This document shows, in pieces, positions 54,198-64,000 of a DNA stretch of 64,000 nt. Under the pieces are notes generated by a model. It did no database searches and was not told the origin of the DNA. It worked only from the letters and a program-made list of their open reading frames with translations. Source of the DNA: Podospora bellae-mahoneyi (taxonomy: Eukaryota; Ascomycota; Sordariomycetes; Sordariales; Podosporaceae); NCBI RefSeq assembly GCF_035222275.1, contig NC_085882.1, positions 1,867,501 to 1,931,500 of the forward strand, read 5' to 3'. The number at the start of each line of letters is the position of its first letter. Position 1 is the stretch's first letter. The translations under genes were made by a program, and so were the position numbers.

Positions 54198-54659
54198 TGA
54201 TGTGGAGATTATTAATGTTGTACTTGGATGTGGCTCTCATTAACAAGTTGAGCCCTTTTCCTGGAGGGTCTCGAATGCAAGTTGGACACTAGGAACAGTC
54301 CTGCGTATGCTATCTATTCATTCAACTCCCTTCTGGGAAACGAAACATTAGTGTAGTTTGGGGAGGTCCGGCGTTGTGATATACTCCAACATTAGTATAT
54401 GGCGTTGACGGTGTTCAGACTTCAGGGGCTCAGTAAACAGGTCCATGGGCATACAAATACTTTCGACAGATCTCATGCAGCTCGTACTATAAAAGGAGCT
54501 TGATTGTCTATTTGCGTTTTGTGTGAGGTAGTCTATACAAATCACGGTAAACTCCCGGCCGGTTGTACATGAAAAAGTATCAGCTGCTGTTTCCTTTTGG
54601 AAGGATTCTTCAGCGCGCCTCCTCGTGTGGTTCACCCGGATTGATGGTGAATATCCCAT
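54198..54659. other. Non-coding spacer before GH5
   Basis: No gene is seen. The 3' end of the GH5 gene (minus strand) lies immediately to the right. Confidence 0.4.
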
Positions 54660-56354
54660 CTACGGTGTTCGCCCCTCTGCATCCCTCCTCAAAATCTCAT
54701 TCAACCCCTCCCTTTTCACACAGTTCTCCAACTTGAAACTCCCCGCCAGCTCATCTAGCTCCTCCAACGTCTTGCCCTCAAAGTAACTCGCATACTCCCA
54801 GCACAAAATCTCACTCATGAGAGTCTCCCTCAACACTCGGTGAATATGCCCCTCTATCTTCCAGACTTGTGGGTATCTCTTGTTGATATGCTCGGGAAGA
54901 ATTGCCTCCTTGAAGTGAGCGATGACGGGCTCGTAGATGTGCTTTACGGCAGAGTCGTCGCGGCCCCTATTCCGGAAGTGTTAGAAGAGAAGTGTCAGAG
55001 TATTATGTGAGGCTTACCATTTATCAACACCCAAACGCTTCTTCTTCTCCAGAAAAGGCTTGAGCAGCTTGATGTAAGCCGAGTCTGGCGAAGCGTGGAC
55101 CATGCCTTGAAACCCAATGTCTTTGTACAGCCAAATGCTCCAGCTGATCTCATCTTTCTTGTAGATTTTCAGCTGCTGGCCTAGCAGGTCGTAACGTTGC
55201 TGATTGACTTTCTCATAGTTCTCGTCTCCCGGGCTCGCATAGACGGGACCAAACTCGCCGTTCCAAATCTGTCATCGTCAGCACTAAGTCAAAGTCGAAC
55301 ACCTATGCCATGGAAGCCAGACCCACCGGGACACCTTTCTCTTTCATGAACTGCACCTTCCTCTCGTATGTCTTCTGCAGGGACTCCTTCTGCTCGGGGC
55401 TTCCAACATAGGGCTCGCCTGCTGGGAAGCCAAAGCTGGCGTAGTCGTGTATGGCGTACACGCAGTTGGGGAGGACTTCCTTGAACCCGGTGAAATCCAT
55501 GGCGTAGGTGTTGCCGTCTAGAAACAGGATGTGATCCGGATCAACCTCGCGAATAGCCTTTTCCACTCGCTTGTACCAGGCTTGAAGTGCAGTGTGGTCA
55601 GGGTCGGCGGGTTCGTTCATGGGGTTGTAGCCAGCGACCTGTTCAGTTGAACGTCAGCAGGGAAGCCAACTGGCAAAGGGGGCTTCACTAACCCAGGTGT
55701 TATTTTTGTAATGCTTCGCAATCTCGACCCAGAGATCCGTCATGCTGTCCTGAAAGACTTTGAAGTCCCAAAACAAAGCTTTGTGAATACCCGCATCAGA
55801 GTGCCAGCCTTGATTTTGGCCTCCAGGGAAGGTGTGCATGTCGATGATGGTATATAAGCCCTCCGCTGCACAGGCGTCGACAATGCGATCAATGAGCTTG
55901 AAGCCTTCTTGCTTGATGATGCCTGGATTGTGGTCGTCAAGGAAGTGGTGGTAGTTGATGGGGATGCGGATGCAGTTTAGACCAAGGGAGGCAAGAAAGC
56001 GGGCGTCGGAGGGAGTGAAGAAGTATTCGAGGAACTTCACGGGTGTTAGACCATGATCAGTAGTGGAAGAAGGGGCAACAGAGCCGACCTTGTCGAAGAA
56101 GAAGTCATATTTCTCCTGACTGAGAACCTCGAGCATTGCCTTCCTCATCTCATTCTCATGACCAGGGTAGCCAGTGATGAAGTTCTCCATGTTGGTGTGA
56201 CCGCCAGTGGCACACTGTTAATAGTCAGTGGTATTTCCCAGAATACTCTAGAATAATTGACACTGACACCTTTGAGAATTACCTGCTTTCCATCAGCATC
56301 AACGATGTCAGTCCCCTCCACACGGAGGCATCTCATTGGTGTCTTTGGCGCCAT
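54660..56354 (-). CDS. Glycoside hydrolase family 5, cytosolic exo-beta-glucanase type
   Basis: Proposed exons, in coding order, are 56354-56268, 56214-56089, 56034-55693, 55638-55327, 55268-55018 and 54966-54660, giving 474 residues. The second intron (56035-56088) is 54 bases, has a CTAAC branch and carries no stop; its removal turns FFFDKVGS... into FFFDKFLEYFFTP. Family 5 landmarks are RIPINYHHF, the acid/base Glu in GYNPMNEP (about residue 194) and the nucleophile Glu in IWNGEFG (about 294). The start MENFITGYPGHE is typical of fungal glucan-1,3-beta-glucosidase-like proteins. There is no signal peptide, so it probably acts inside the cell. Gene order and intron count look normal for the family; expression control is not evident. 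Confidence 0.88.
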
Positions 56355-57289
56355 CTTTCCTTCAGTGCCCAAAGAGCAATATGTGAAGGGGGATGGAATC
56401 GAGACAACAGTTGAACGGTCATGACAACGTTGATGTACTCGCATGGCATGGCTGACCATTGGAGCGCATGCACCTGTTCGTCATGTGGGCACCGCCGGAG
56501 GGGTTCGGGCATCAATACACCGCGCCCCGGATGCCCCACACCGATCCCGGATGTCGAACTCCGGATTGTATCCACAGAAAGAAGGACTAAATAGTTTAAA
56601 CCGGAGGGCAAACCCAGTAGACTGCATTGGATGTGATATTTGCGATCTCAAAGAGCTTGGTTCGCAGAGGAGGTCTTGATAATTGGTGGCTTCTTGTTCC
56701 TTTCACGACCGTCGAGATTGGTGCAAGTGCAGCTGTGCTGGGTAAACGGGGCGCGGCCGAAGCATACTCATCAAGTGTCGGTCGCAGTTTGCTCAAGATA
56801 TGCTTGACATCCTCGTTTTGGTAAATTGTACAATGAAGAGCCGGAAGATAGATCCATGATCCCATTTCTGTTTCGTGAATTAGGTGCTGCAATTAGTCGA
56901 GAAGACGTCGTTGAGAGAGGGTGGGTTAAGAAGGAAGAAGAGCCGCCATGTGACTAGAAGCGGACATGGTGCCTTTTAGTTGTATACCTAGGTAGAGATA
57001 GGTACCATTTTGCCAGTGGTTGGCACAATGAACAGGAGCTGCCAACTGAGGCTTCTATCAATCTAGAGTGGAATCAAACTTGCTAAGTGGGGTGCCTCCA
57101 AATCCTGTTTATTACTTGTCAGACCTACAGAATCGGCTTACAACAAGATGTGGGACATCTCACATGGAGTTGTCAATGCCCATATCCCAAATATCGTTGC
57201 GAGTCGGTTCTGTAGGCCCAACAACTAGGTAGGGTGCGGAAACAAGATGAAGAAGCTGAAGAATAATTTGTATACTTCCCCAATTATTC
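56355..57289. promoter_or_regulatory. GH5 promoter region and spacer
   Basis: These 935 bases hold the GH5 promoter (minus strand) and the 3' side of the amidase relic. No TATA box is evident and no gene is supported. Confidence 0.4.
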
Positions 57290-59627
57290 CGGATGGTGCT
57301 TTCTCTTCCACGCCTCAACGGCGTCAACTACAATCTGCGCCACAGATAGCACTCTTTCCTTACCCAGTCGGCGTCCAAACAGCTGAATGGCAGCCGGGGT
57401 GCCATCGAAGAGTTCGGGATCGTCCGTCTAACTGTCAGCGTACTGTCCATTCGTTTGATGATTGTTATATTTACATGAAGCCATGTTTCGCCGATCCCTG
57501 TCGGTAAGGGGTTGGAAGTTTGGGTTCAGGGTGTCCAGGTTCTTATCCGAAACGGTAATCGGTATCACGGCGATGCAAAAGTTGAGCACGTTGAGAGCGC
57601 TTGTGTACGCCGAATGAATGAACTTTCCAGGTGGCATGGCGCTATGTGGACCGGTCGGAGCAATGACAACGTCAACAGGCCGACCTGATGAGGTTAGCAT
57701 GTTCGGGAAGTGCCTGGTGTCTCACGCGGAAGTCATTACCAGAACTTGTTTTGCCTGCGGAAGACTGCCAGTAATCGTTGTATTTCCAGCGGTAGTCCTT
57801 CATTTTGAGCACCACCTGCTCATACTCTGGGAGTGGAATAGGAGGTCTGCGCTTGCCACCGGGGAACACGTTCACGATTTCGGGGAAGATAGGCTCCCCA
57901 GACTGTTGAATTGCTTCCCAAACGTCAGGACAGCCGTCACTCCGTGCAATCGGACCCTAGGAAAGTGTTTGGTCAACTCCCTTTGACATAGTGAAGCAGG
58001 TTACTCACATGTATCCTCAGAAGTGTAATTGTTCGAAGGAAGCACCCAGTCCAGGAGCTCCGACGCGCACGCCAATGTCAGTACTTAAAAGTAACTCTAG
58101 AGCAGATTTCAGCATACCTCAAAATCTGCATTCGTCAAAGCCTGTTTCACGATCTCCAGGGCCCGGGCAACTGATTGATGCGGAACTACGATGCCGTCAT
58201 TTGGCATGAACCCAAAAGTTGGTTTACGGTCCGATTCGTCGTCGTTTCGTACCCATTGCCCGCTCGCCATGGATTAAAGTGTGTGTATGGATCACGGGTC
58301 CAAGGCTCTATTGACAAGGGAGATATGAACACAAGTTGTAGACTGGCTACAGAGTGTGCCATGATTCCTGCCACTGTGGGCATAACCTCTTGGCCCCGGC
58401 CCCTGATATATAGTCAGCACTAGAATAATATCCAGGCCCTTGAGCGCTATGTCACATCTATATATACTTACGGTATTGGCTACGTCTCTGGATGATAGAC
58501 GCCCCGCGGAGGGCTTTATGTTGTAGACACCATGATAAGACGCCGGCATAGATACCGAGCCTCCCAATTATCAGTAGCGATGCCAAAGGTACTGCTGCCG
58601 ATAAATTGCGTAGCACCCTCCCCTACACCGTGATTAGTTCCAAAAAAAAATATACACCCACAGCAGATATAAACAAGGGATTAACTACCTCCGAATGAAC
58701 CCCCAGATGACAAATGCTGGTTATGGGGATTCAATGTATAACCTAAGATGTTATTATTGGTTTCGGGAGCATAACTTTGTATAAGCTGTTGTGATCCAAG
58801 ACAGAGGGGATAATAAAAGCATCTAAAGAACGAAAAGGCGATGAACTCAACTCACCCATATGCTTTGCACCAAGGTTGTCTGTGAGCAGTTGAAGACACC
58901 GTCAAGCCTTGCAAGACTACCATGTGGTAGAGTGGAATTGGAATACCTTGCCTATGGGAACAGCTCTGAGACTGTGAAGCTCGCTGACCAATTCACTCTC
59001 TACGTACTTGTCTTTCCCAGTTCCTTTCTTCCCCTCAAAGGTGCCAATCCATGACACATACGCCATCGAGGTTTCGAGGCCCTTTATAAAGAACTGGTCT
59101 TTCACGGTCAGAGGGATACCGTGCAGTAGACCGACAAGCTTCTTGTGGGTGGCTTAGTGGGCATACGACGACAGAGACTTGAGTCATGGGGCCATGGATA
59201 TATCTAACCAGTTGGTCTGCAAAGGCAGCAAGTTTACAGAAAGCAGTGCAACTTCCACAGCAGTCAAAGTGCCATTTTCCATGGAAGCAGCAGGATCGGG
59301 TACATCCAACGACGTGATAGCCAGGGAATGGGTGTCAAGCAGACACTCGATAAAGTCAGCGGTAAGAGACTTAGCAAATTTTCCTCGGGCCATGACATTG
59401 TTATTAAGCCGCAAATCAACGGGTATCTTTTCATTATCTTGTTGGAGTTTCTCCGCTACCACCTGCTGCCAGGACTTTGGTTCGAAAGGGCCGACTCTCT
59501 TGATGCTCAAGTGTGTCAGGTAGCTGGCCCCGTACTGAAGCATCAACGCAACGGCAAACAAGACGCAGACGAAAAGGGCCAATGCTCTTGTCAAAACCAA
59601 TATGTCCTGACAGCGATGTTTTCTCAT
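57290..59627 (-). pseudogene. Amidase-signature gene relic
   Basis: The minus strand keeps recognisable amidase pieces in order. There is an N-terminal block (SWQQVVAEKLQQDNEKIPVD...ENGTLTAVEV), then the Gly/Ser-rich signature SSGGSFGG, and GGSVSMPASYHGVYNIKPSA with the catalytic Ser. The C-terminal block reads VDVVIAPTGPHSAMPPGKFI followed by LNVLNFCIAVIPITVSDKN. These lie in different frames, with stops between them that ordinary introns do not account for, so no intact protein is expected. Fungal amidases of this group hydrolyse acetamide-like substrates. The catalytic Ser-cisSer-Lys is partly readable, so decay is probably recent to moderate. It is a host gene, not a mobile element. Confidence 0.7.
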
Positions 59628-60239
59628 GCGTGCGGAGTGGGCTTCGATGCTGGGACTCTCTGATTTCGTATGTCGAAGCTGTATTCTCGGGAGATTGGAA
59701 GGACTTCGATTTGACGGTGTGGCCGGGTTCTGGATGTTGTGAGATCTTGCATTTTAGATAAGAATCGAATTATCCAGTTCCGCAAGTAGCAGGGAGGGTA
59801 CATCGCGGAAGAGACTCTTTATAGCTTGATGTGTTTCGTCCTCGAATCGCTGGACCAACCAGAACGCTCAGTTAACTCACCCGACGGTAATCACCCGCTA
59901 GGCAAGTCCCAGGGAATTTGTGGAGGCTCCGTTTTCCGGTTTTCCATTTCATGTGTGGCGCCACAAAAGCCCTCGCCCGTCTCTTAAACTAGCCCATCGA
60001 ATCGTTAATAGTGTTTTCGTAAAATTTCGCGGAGTTCTAATACAATCAGACGTAGTATGTCACTCGAAAAGTAGGTCAACTATGGATATAATCATGACAG
60101 GCGACGAGTCTCCGCTCAACAGTTCGTCCACCTGATGTACATGTGCCCTCTTGATACTATGTATCTACCAAACATTCTTGGAACGTCTTGCAAAACATAA
60201 GCTAAAAATGAACATTCTGGTGCGCGCCTTAGCAAGCAA
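59628..60239. other. Non-coding spacer
   Basis: This lies between the amidase relic and the M14 gene's 3' end. No gene is seen. Confidence 0.4.
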
Positions 60240-61583
60240 TCATCCTAACCTCACAGCAGCAAGAAGCAACTCCATGAAAGCAACACTGCTCTCAATCATA
60301 TTCAGCCTGTGCTGCTCCTGAGTCGGGTAGAACAAGCACTCAGCCTGGTAATTCCACTCCCCAAACTCCACCCCAATCCCATACACTTTCTTCTTCTTCG
60401 GATCCAAAGCTGCCCTGACAAGGCCCTGGTCCGCGGAGCAGCCACTGCTGGGATACAAATGAGGAGCTTGAAGTGACCGGTAAAAGCGTCCCGTCGAGTC
60501 TGTCATTCCACCCGCAACCCTCGCGGCTGCTAGCGTCAGAGCATCCCAGTCCTTCTGCACCAAGAACTCCTTGTACTCGAAACCTGACCTATCTGGCACC
60601 ACACCTCTCTTCCCGTCAAAGGTCTTGTTCTGCCAGTTCTGGGCCCTATTCACAGCCTGGTTCGAATCGTGACACCATCCGTACAGCACCAACGTTGCCG
60701 GCGAGTGTAGGTCCAGGAACCACCCAAGGTCAGGAAATTGGTCGAGTGTCCAGTCAACATTCTTCGTCTCCGGCTCCGACAGCGGTCCAGTACCGTGATA
60801 AATCTCGCTGTTCGGGTCGTCAGAGGAGGGGTCAACTCCAGGCGCGAAAGCCTCGGTGAAGTTCCAAACCGGCGCAAAGTTGCGGTTCAAGTCCACACCA
60901 ACCGACACAGGCTCTCCATCAATCGCCCTATCTAGGTTGCGATTCTTGCGCCAGCAAGAGTCGGTCGCTTGATCGAAAGCCAGTCCATCTGGGTTGACAA
61001 CAGGGATGATGACGATGCCCAGTGACAAAGCCGACTGGACCTGGGCCGCGGAATACGACATGCCACCATACACCAATCCCCTCTTATCCTTTGCAGCACG
61101 GAGGAGGTCAGAAATGAAATAAATCAAATGATCTGGCCCACCTCTCTCACGCGAGTGAATACCGCTCTCGAGAAGAACCTTGTACCCCTTGTTCCCCTTC
61201 TTGCCAGTCCCACCAACCCTGGCACCATACATGGCCCTGTTCTCGTACGTCTTGTACGGCATCTCAAAGTACTGGACTTTGTCCTTGCCATACTGTTTGG
61301 CAAGGCCAAACACGGCAGACTTGATCTCTTCGCTGTTGAGGATGGTGTCGAAGGTGGCATTGGCGTTGTAACCGAGACCGATGGGGGCGGTGGTGCCGTT
61401 CTGGAAGCGGTCACCAACAGCGACGGGAACGGTGCCGAGGTTGGCTTGACGGCGATTGATGGTGCCTCTGGCAAGATGGGCTTTGAGGTCGATGATGTGG
61501 CCGCCGTGCCGCTCCTGCTCAGTGAGACAGGCTTCGGTCGCCACGAGGTGGGCGAGGAAGGTGAGGAGGGTGGATGGCTTCAT
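60240..61583 (-). CDS. Secreted zinc carboxypeptidase (M14)
   Basis: A single exon gives 447 residues. The N-terminus is a signal peptide (MKPSTLLTFLAHLVATEACL). M14 residues are in place. The first zinc-binding pair is His143 and Glu146 in GIHSRERGG, and the third zinc His293 in FLDLHSP. Substrate-binding Arg and Asn sit around 233-235 (VDLNRNF). A catalytic Glu is likely at 406 (GVEFGEW). The family removes C-terminal amino acids from peptides outside the cell. There is a short propeptide-like region (to about residue 85). The length matches fungal secreted M14 enzymes. Its neighbours (amidase and HET relics) do not indicate a pathway. Confidence 0.87.
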   Translation of the reverse strand: MKPSTLLTFLAHLVATEACLTEQERHGGHIIDLKAHLARGTINRRQANLGTVPVAVGDRFQNGTTAPIGLGYNANATFDTILNSEEIKSAVFGLAKQYGKDKVQYFEMPYKTYENRAMYGARVGGTGKKGNKGYKVLLESGIHSRERGGPDHLIYFISDLLRAAKDKRGLVYGGMSYSAAQVQSALSLGIVIIPVVNPDGLAFDQATDSCWRKNRNLDRAIDGEPVSVGVDLNRNFAPVWNFTEAFAPGVDPSSDDPNSEIYHGTGPLSEPETKNVDWTLDQFPDLGWFLDLHSPATLVLYGWCHDSNQAVNRAQNWQNKTFDGKRGVVPDRSGFEYKEFLVQKDWDALTLAAARVAGGMTDSTGRFYRSLQAPHLYPSSGCSADQGLVRAALDPKKKKVYGIGVEFGEWNYQAECLFYPTQEQHRLNMIESSVAFMELLLAAVRLG

Positions 61584-62751
61584 CTTGACAGGTTTATGAA
61601 GGCGGTGGTGAGAGAGTGACCAATTCGACGGTTAAAGGTTTAGTTGAATGGGCCGTTTTTTCCTAGCTATTTTTCTCTCTGAGATCTGGGACACCACTGG
61701 ATTTAACTCCTTGCGCTCACAGGGATTATCAAAGCGGTCATCACTACGACATTCCCGTTCGAGTTTGTCGGTTTGCCTTGCCACTGGACTTGCCGTTACC
61801 AGCATTGGCTCCTATATGGCTCATGTTTCCGCCTTTTCTCCTCACCAAGGTGGTATAGTACCGTAGATCGTACTTTCCTTCTCAACCAATCTCACCGCAA
61901 GATTTTTTTCCGCCATTCTGTTCGGGCACAATTGCCTATCCCGTTGCCCGCTGTTTTACTTCGGCTTTCACATGTTTGATGTTTCTCGGAGGAAGGCGTC
62001 TGGTCAATGCCATTCAGTGAGGCACTGCTTACGATATTCCAGAACAGTAAAAGATCCCAACTTTGTCATCACCGCTACCGTTGGATTAGTGATTACTCAC
62101 AGGTAAGCGTAGCATTCAACTTCAGCCATAAGCCATCTTGAATTTGGAAAGGAAACAAAGTTACATGCAGTATGCATAAGAGCGGGCCTTATTGTTCGTG
62201 TTCACTTGGAATCGAGCATCTGTCACCGAGAATAAACAGCACGTGCCGCTCGCTAAACTTGTGATCGTTATTGGGTGAGCTAAAGCGATGAAAGTCTATG
62301 TCTGCGTAATGACCAAAACCTCTCTCATAGCAATCAAAATGGGGTGCAGATTCTCTACTCTGCCGGTGTAAGGAAAGATTTCCACATTGGGACACCATTG
62401 AGATTCAATGTGGCGGATCGACGGACCTTGTAATCTAGCCTCATATTAATCTGGGTAAGTTGATTCCCCGGTCATATAATGAAAATGGTTGTGCGTTGAT
62501 CACTGCAATCTTCGAAATTCGCGAAGGGGAGGCAGATTCACACCAAGTGATGGAACACAGGGCAAGTCAAGGATACAATGCGTAAATATGACTCTGAAAT
62601 CAGAGGAGAACAAAAAATTATGCTTTAGTTAAATGTACAAGCCAAACTGCTGATCAGCGAGGACGTATCATCTACTAGTTCTTGCCCCCTATTCAACCCC
62701 TGAGATCGCCCCACTTGTTCACACGGCAACGAGACGACCCCTGTTCGACAC
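61584..62751. other. 1.2-kb gene-poor stretch
   Basis: This contains the M14 promoter (minus strand). Only short frames without family features are seen. It ends at the HET relic. Confidence 0.45.
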
Positions 62752-64000
62752 TCAACGATGTGCTTCGATAGAGAACATCGACCAGACTAGAGGGCAATTG
62801 AAATGTACGATATTTGTTTGCCGATGGAGTAGGTGTTGATGATTGGCCTCGGAAGCATTAGATCCAAAAGTGAGTAGGGTGAGGTGGTTAGTGAAAGCAA
62901 AAATGTATGGTGCACAATATTCAACCAGAAGTCCTCCACTGTCTGAATTTCCAAAGTCTCGCCATGCATCATCCCATGACAATAAACCTCTCCTAGGTAT
63001 TCGTATGTCTGCTTTGGCTCACCATCATCACTCGTGTAATTGCTAACGGCCGTAGGTCTGAGCATGTACAGGACCGAGGTATCATGAAATGCCACTATGA
63101 CATCTCCTGGCTGAGCTGCGACCGGTCCCATCCCCACATCTCGTTAATCCTCTGTCAGGAACGGGCTTTTATGGTCCATCTGTTCTAGTCGATCTATGCA
63201 AGGAAAGGGGTCTACTAGCTGCGCTCTGACTTCCTCCTTCCGCATTCCCGCGCGCACTAGATCCAAGATGCCATTCTTTACGAATTAGTCTTTTTGCAGA
63301 TGAGACATAATCCTGGAAAGCGCTGGATGAACTGACAGTTCACCCCCGGCTTCAGCTTCACACATGGCCTTCTCCAGGTATGCAAACTCCAAAATCAGTT
63401 TGAGACGTGTCAGGTCCTCGGTCTGGGCCCGGGGGCTCTGTCGATATTTTACAGTGACGGTGTCTCCGAGAATAATCCGTAAAGAAGCGTCGCGGTCTTC
63501 GCACAAAGACAACTGGCAGAGTTGCTTCACTTCAATATAGTAGTCGAGATAGTGCTCCCGGCTCGACTGCCCCGAAGTACCATGGCTTGCCTACACGTCC
63601 AACCTGGCCAATTCGGATGCGTTGCAGGTCTAGAACTCTTTCGTTGTTCGACTTGATCAATTGTGTCGTTGCTTCTTTGCCTGTTGGGCTATAACCCAGA
63701 ATCTGGAGTGGTCATTGGTTGCTAAAGCGATGGTACTGCGGTAGTGTGAGAAACCCGTGACCCAAGACGGCAGCCTTTTTGCCACCTCGTCTCCGACTCG
63801 GCCGACGATTCATTTAGGGAGTTGAGCCATTTCAAGTATAACTCCAAGATGTTCCATTTTCTCAATGATAGTGCGTGCGACTTGGGTGTAAAGGATATCG
63901 GCGGTCATACTTTCTGAGTAATCCGGAGCAATGGCATCTGGCGCGTCGGGAGCAAGAAGCCCCCGCGATCCGTGGACTCTATCTCGAGGATCGGTTGATG
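62752..64000 (-). pseudogene. HET-type gene relic, runs past the window
   Basis: From the right edge inward the minus strand reads post-HET-domain sequence. STDPRDRVHG and LLAPDAPDAIAPDYSESMTA (a block typical just after the HET domain) come first, then RLPSWVTGF, and finally the C-terminal MGMGPVAAQPGDVIVAFHDT and YEYLGEVYCHGMM. Breaks separate these pieces. The HET domain itself would lie beyond position 64000, so its state is unknown. This is the third HET-family locus of the window. Confidence 0.6.

Noticed and set aside
1-64000. CRISPR arrays, transposases, reverse transcriptases or LTR pairs
   Set aside because: I looked for regularly spaced repeats, RT or integrase motifs and long direct repeats and found none; the only repeats are the tRNA pairs, the 24-bp minisatellite and short dyads.

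Overview
The window is nuclear DNA of a filamentous ascomycete, most likely a Sordariomycete close to the Sordariales. The evidence is introns of about 50 to 77 bases with GT...AG ends and CTAAC or CTGAC branch sites, a Zn2Cys6 regulator, a class I-like hydrophobin, HET-domain genes, intron-bearing tRNA genes, and open reading frames that prefer C or G at third positions. I see no transposase, reverse transcriptase, LTR or CRISPR array. Exon borders below were placed by reading splice sites and checking that the frame stays open; none was checked against transcripts.

Layout. 1-13 kb is housekeeping: a partial gene, a secreted histidine-type phosphatase, the Rab geranylgeranyltransferase alpha subunit (BET4), a meiosis-type activator of the anaphase-promoting complex (AMA1-like), a tRNA-Ile, the SNARE SYN8, an AT-hook DUF3716 protein, and a membrane-protein gene that looks damaged. 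13-14.6 kb has no gene but holds a perfect 23-bp inverted repeat and a tRNA-like Pol III relic. 14.6-29.7 kb is accessory and metabolic: a secreted kelch protein, a P450-like gene, a PhoD phosphatase, a full P450, an intact HET gene, a fungal transcription-factor-like protein and an SDR. Two identical intron-bearing tRNA-His genes in opposite orientation bracket the P450-like and PhoD genes.

31-34.6 kb holds decayed genes (an unknown family, ankyrin repeats), an astacin-like gene without its catalytic Glu, and a gene for a Cys-rich protein made of eight 8-residue repeats. 35-41 kb holds an MFS transporter and a Zn2Cys6 regulator that share a promoter, followed by an APH-fold pseudokinase; this could be a small co-regulated set. 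42-44.4 kb is a HET relic, then comes a hydrophobin, about 3.5 kb without clear genes, and tRNA genes for Gln, Lys and Thr. 51-57 kb holds a GNAT-like gene, a small secreted six-cysteine protein, a second tRNA-Ile and a GH5 glucanase. 57-64 kb holds an amidase relic, a secreted M14 carboxypeptidase and a third HET locus, also decayed.

Most notable: the octapeptide-repeat protein with a PPSY motif, the APH-like protein lacking both catalytic aspartates, tRNA-Ile introns that differ but keep a GAAA-capped hairpin, three introns that are a multiple of three and contain no stop, and three HET loci (one whole, two relics) within 40 kb. Nothing proves an entirely new system.
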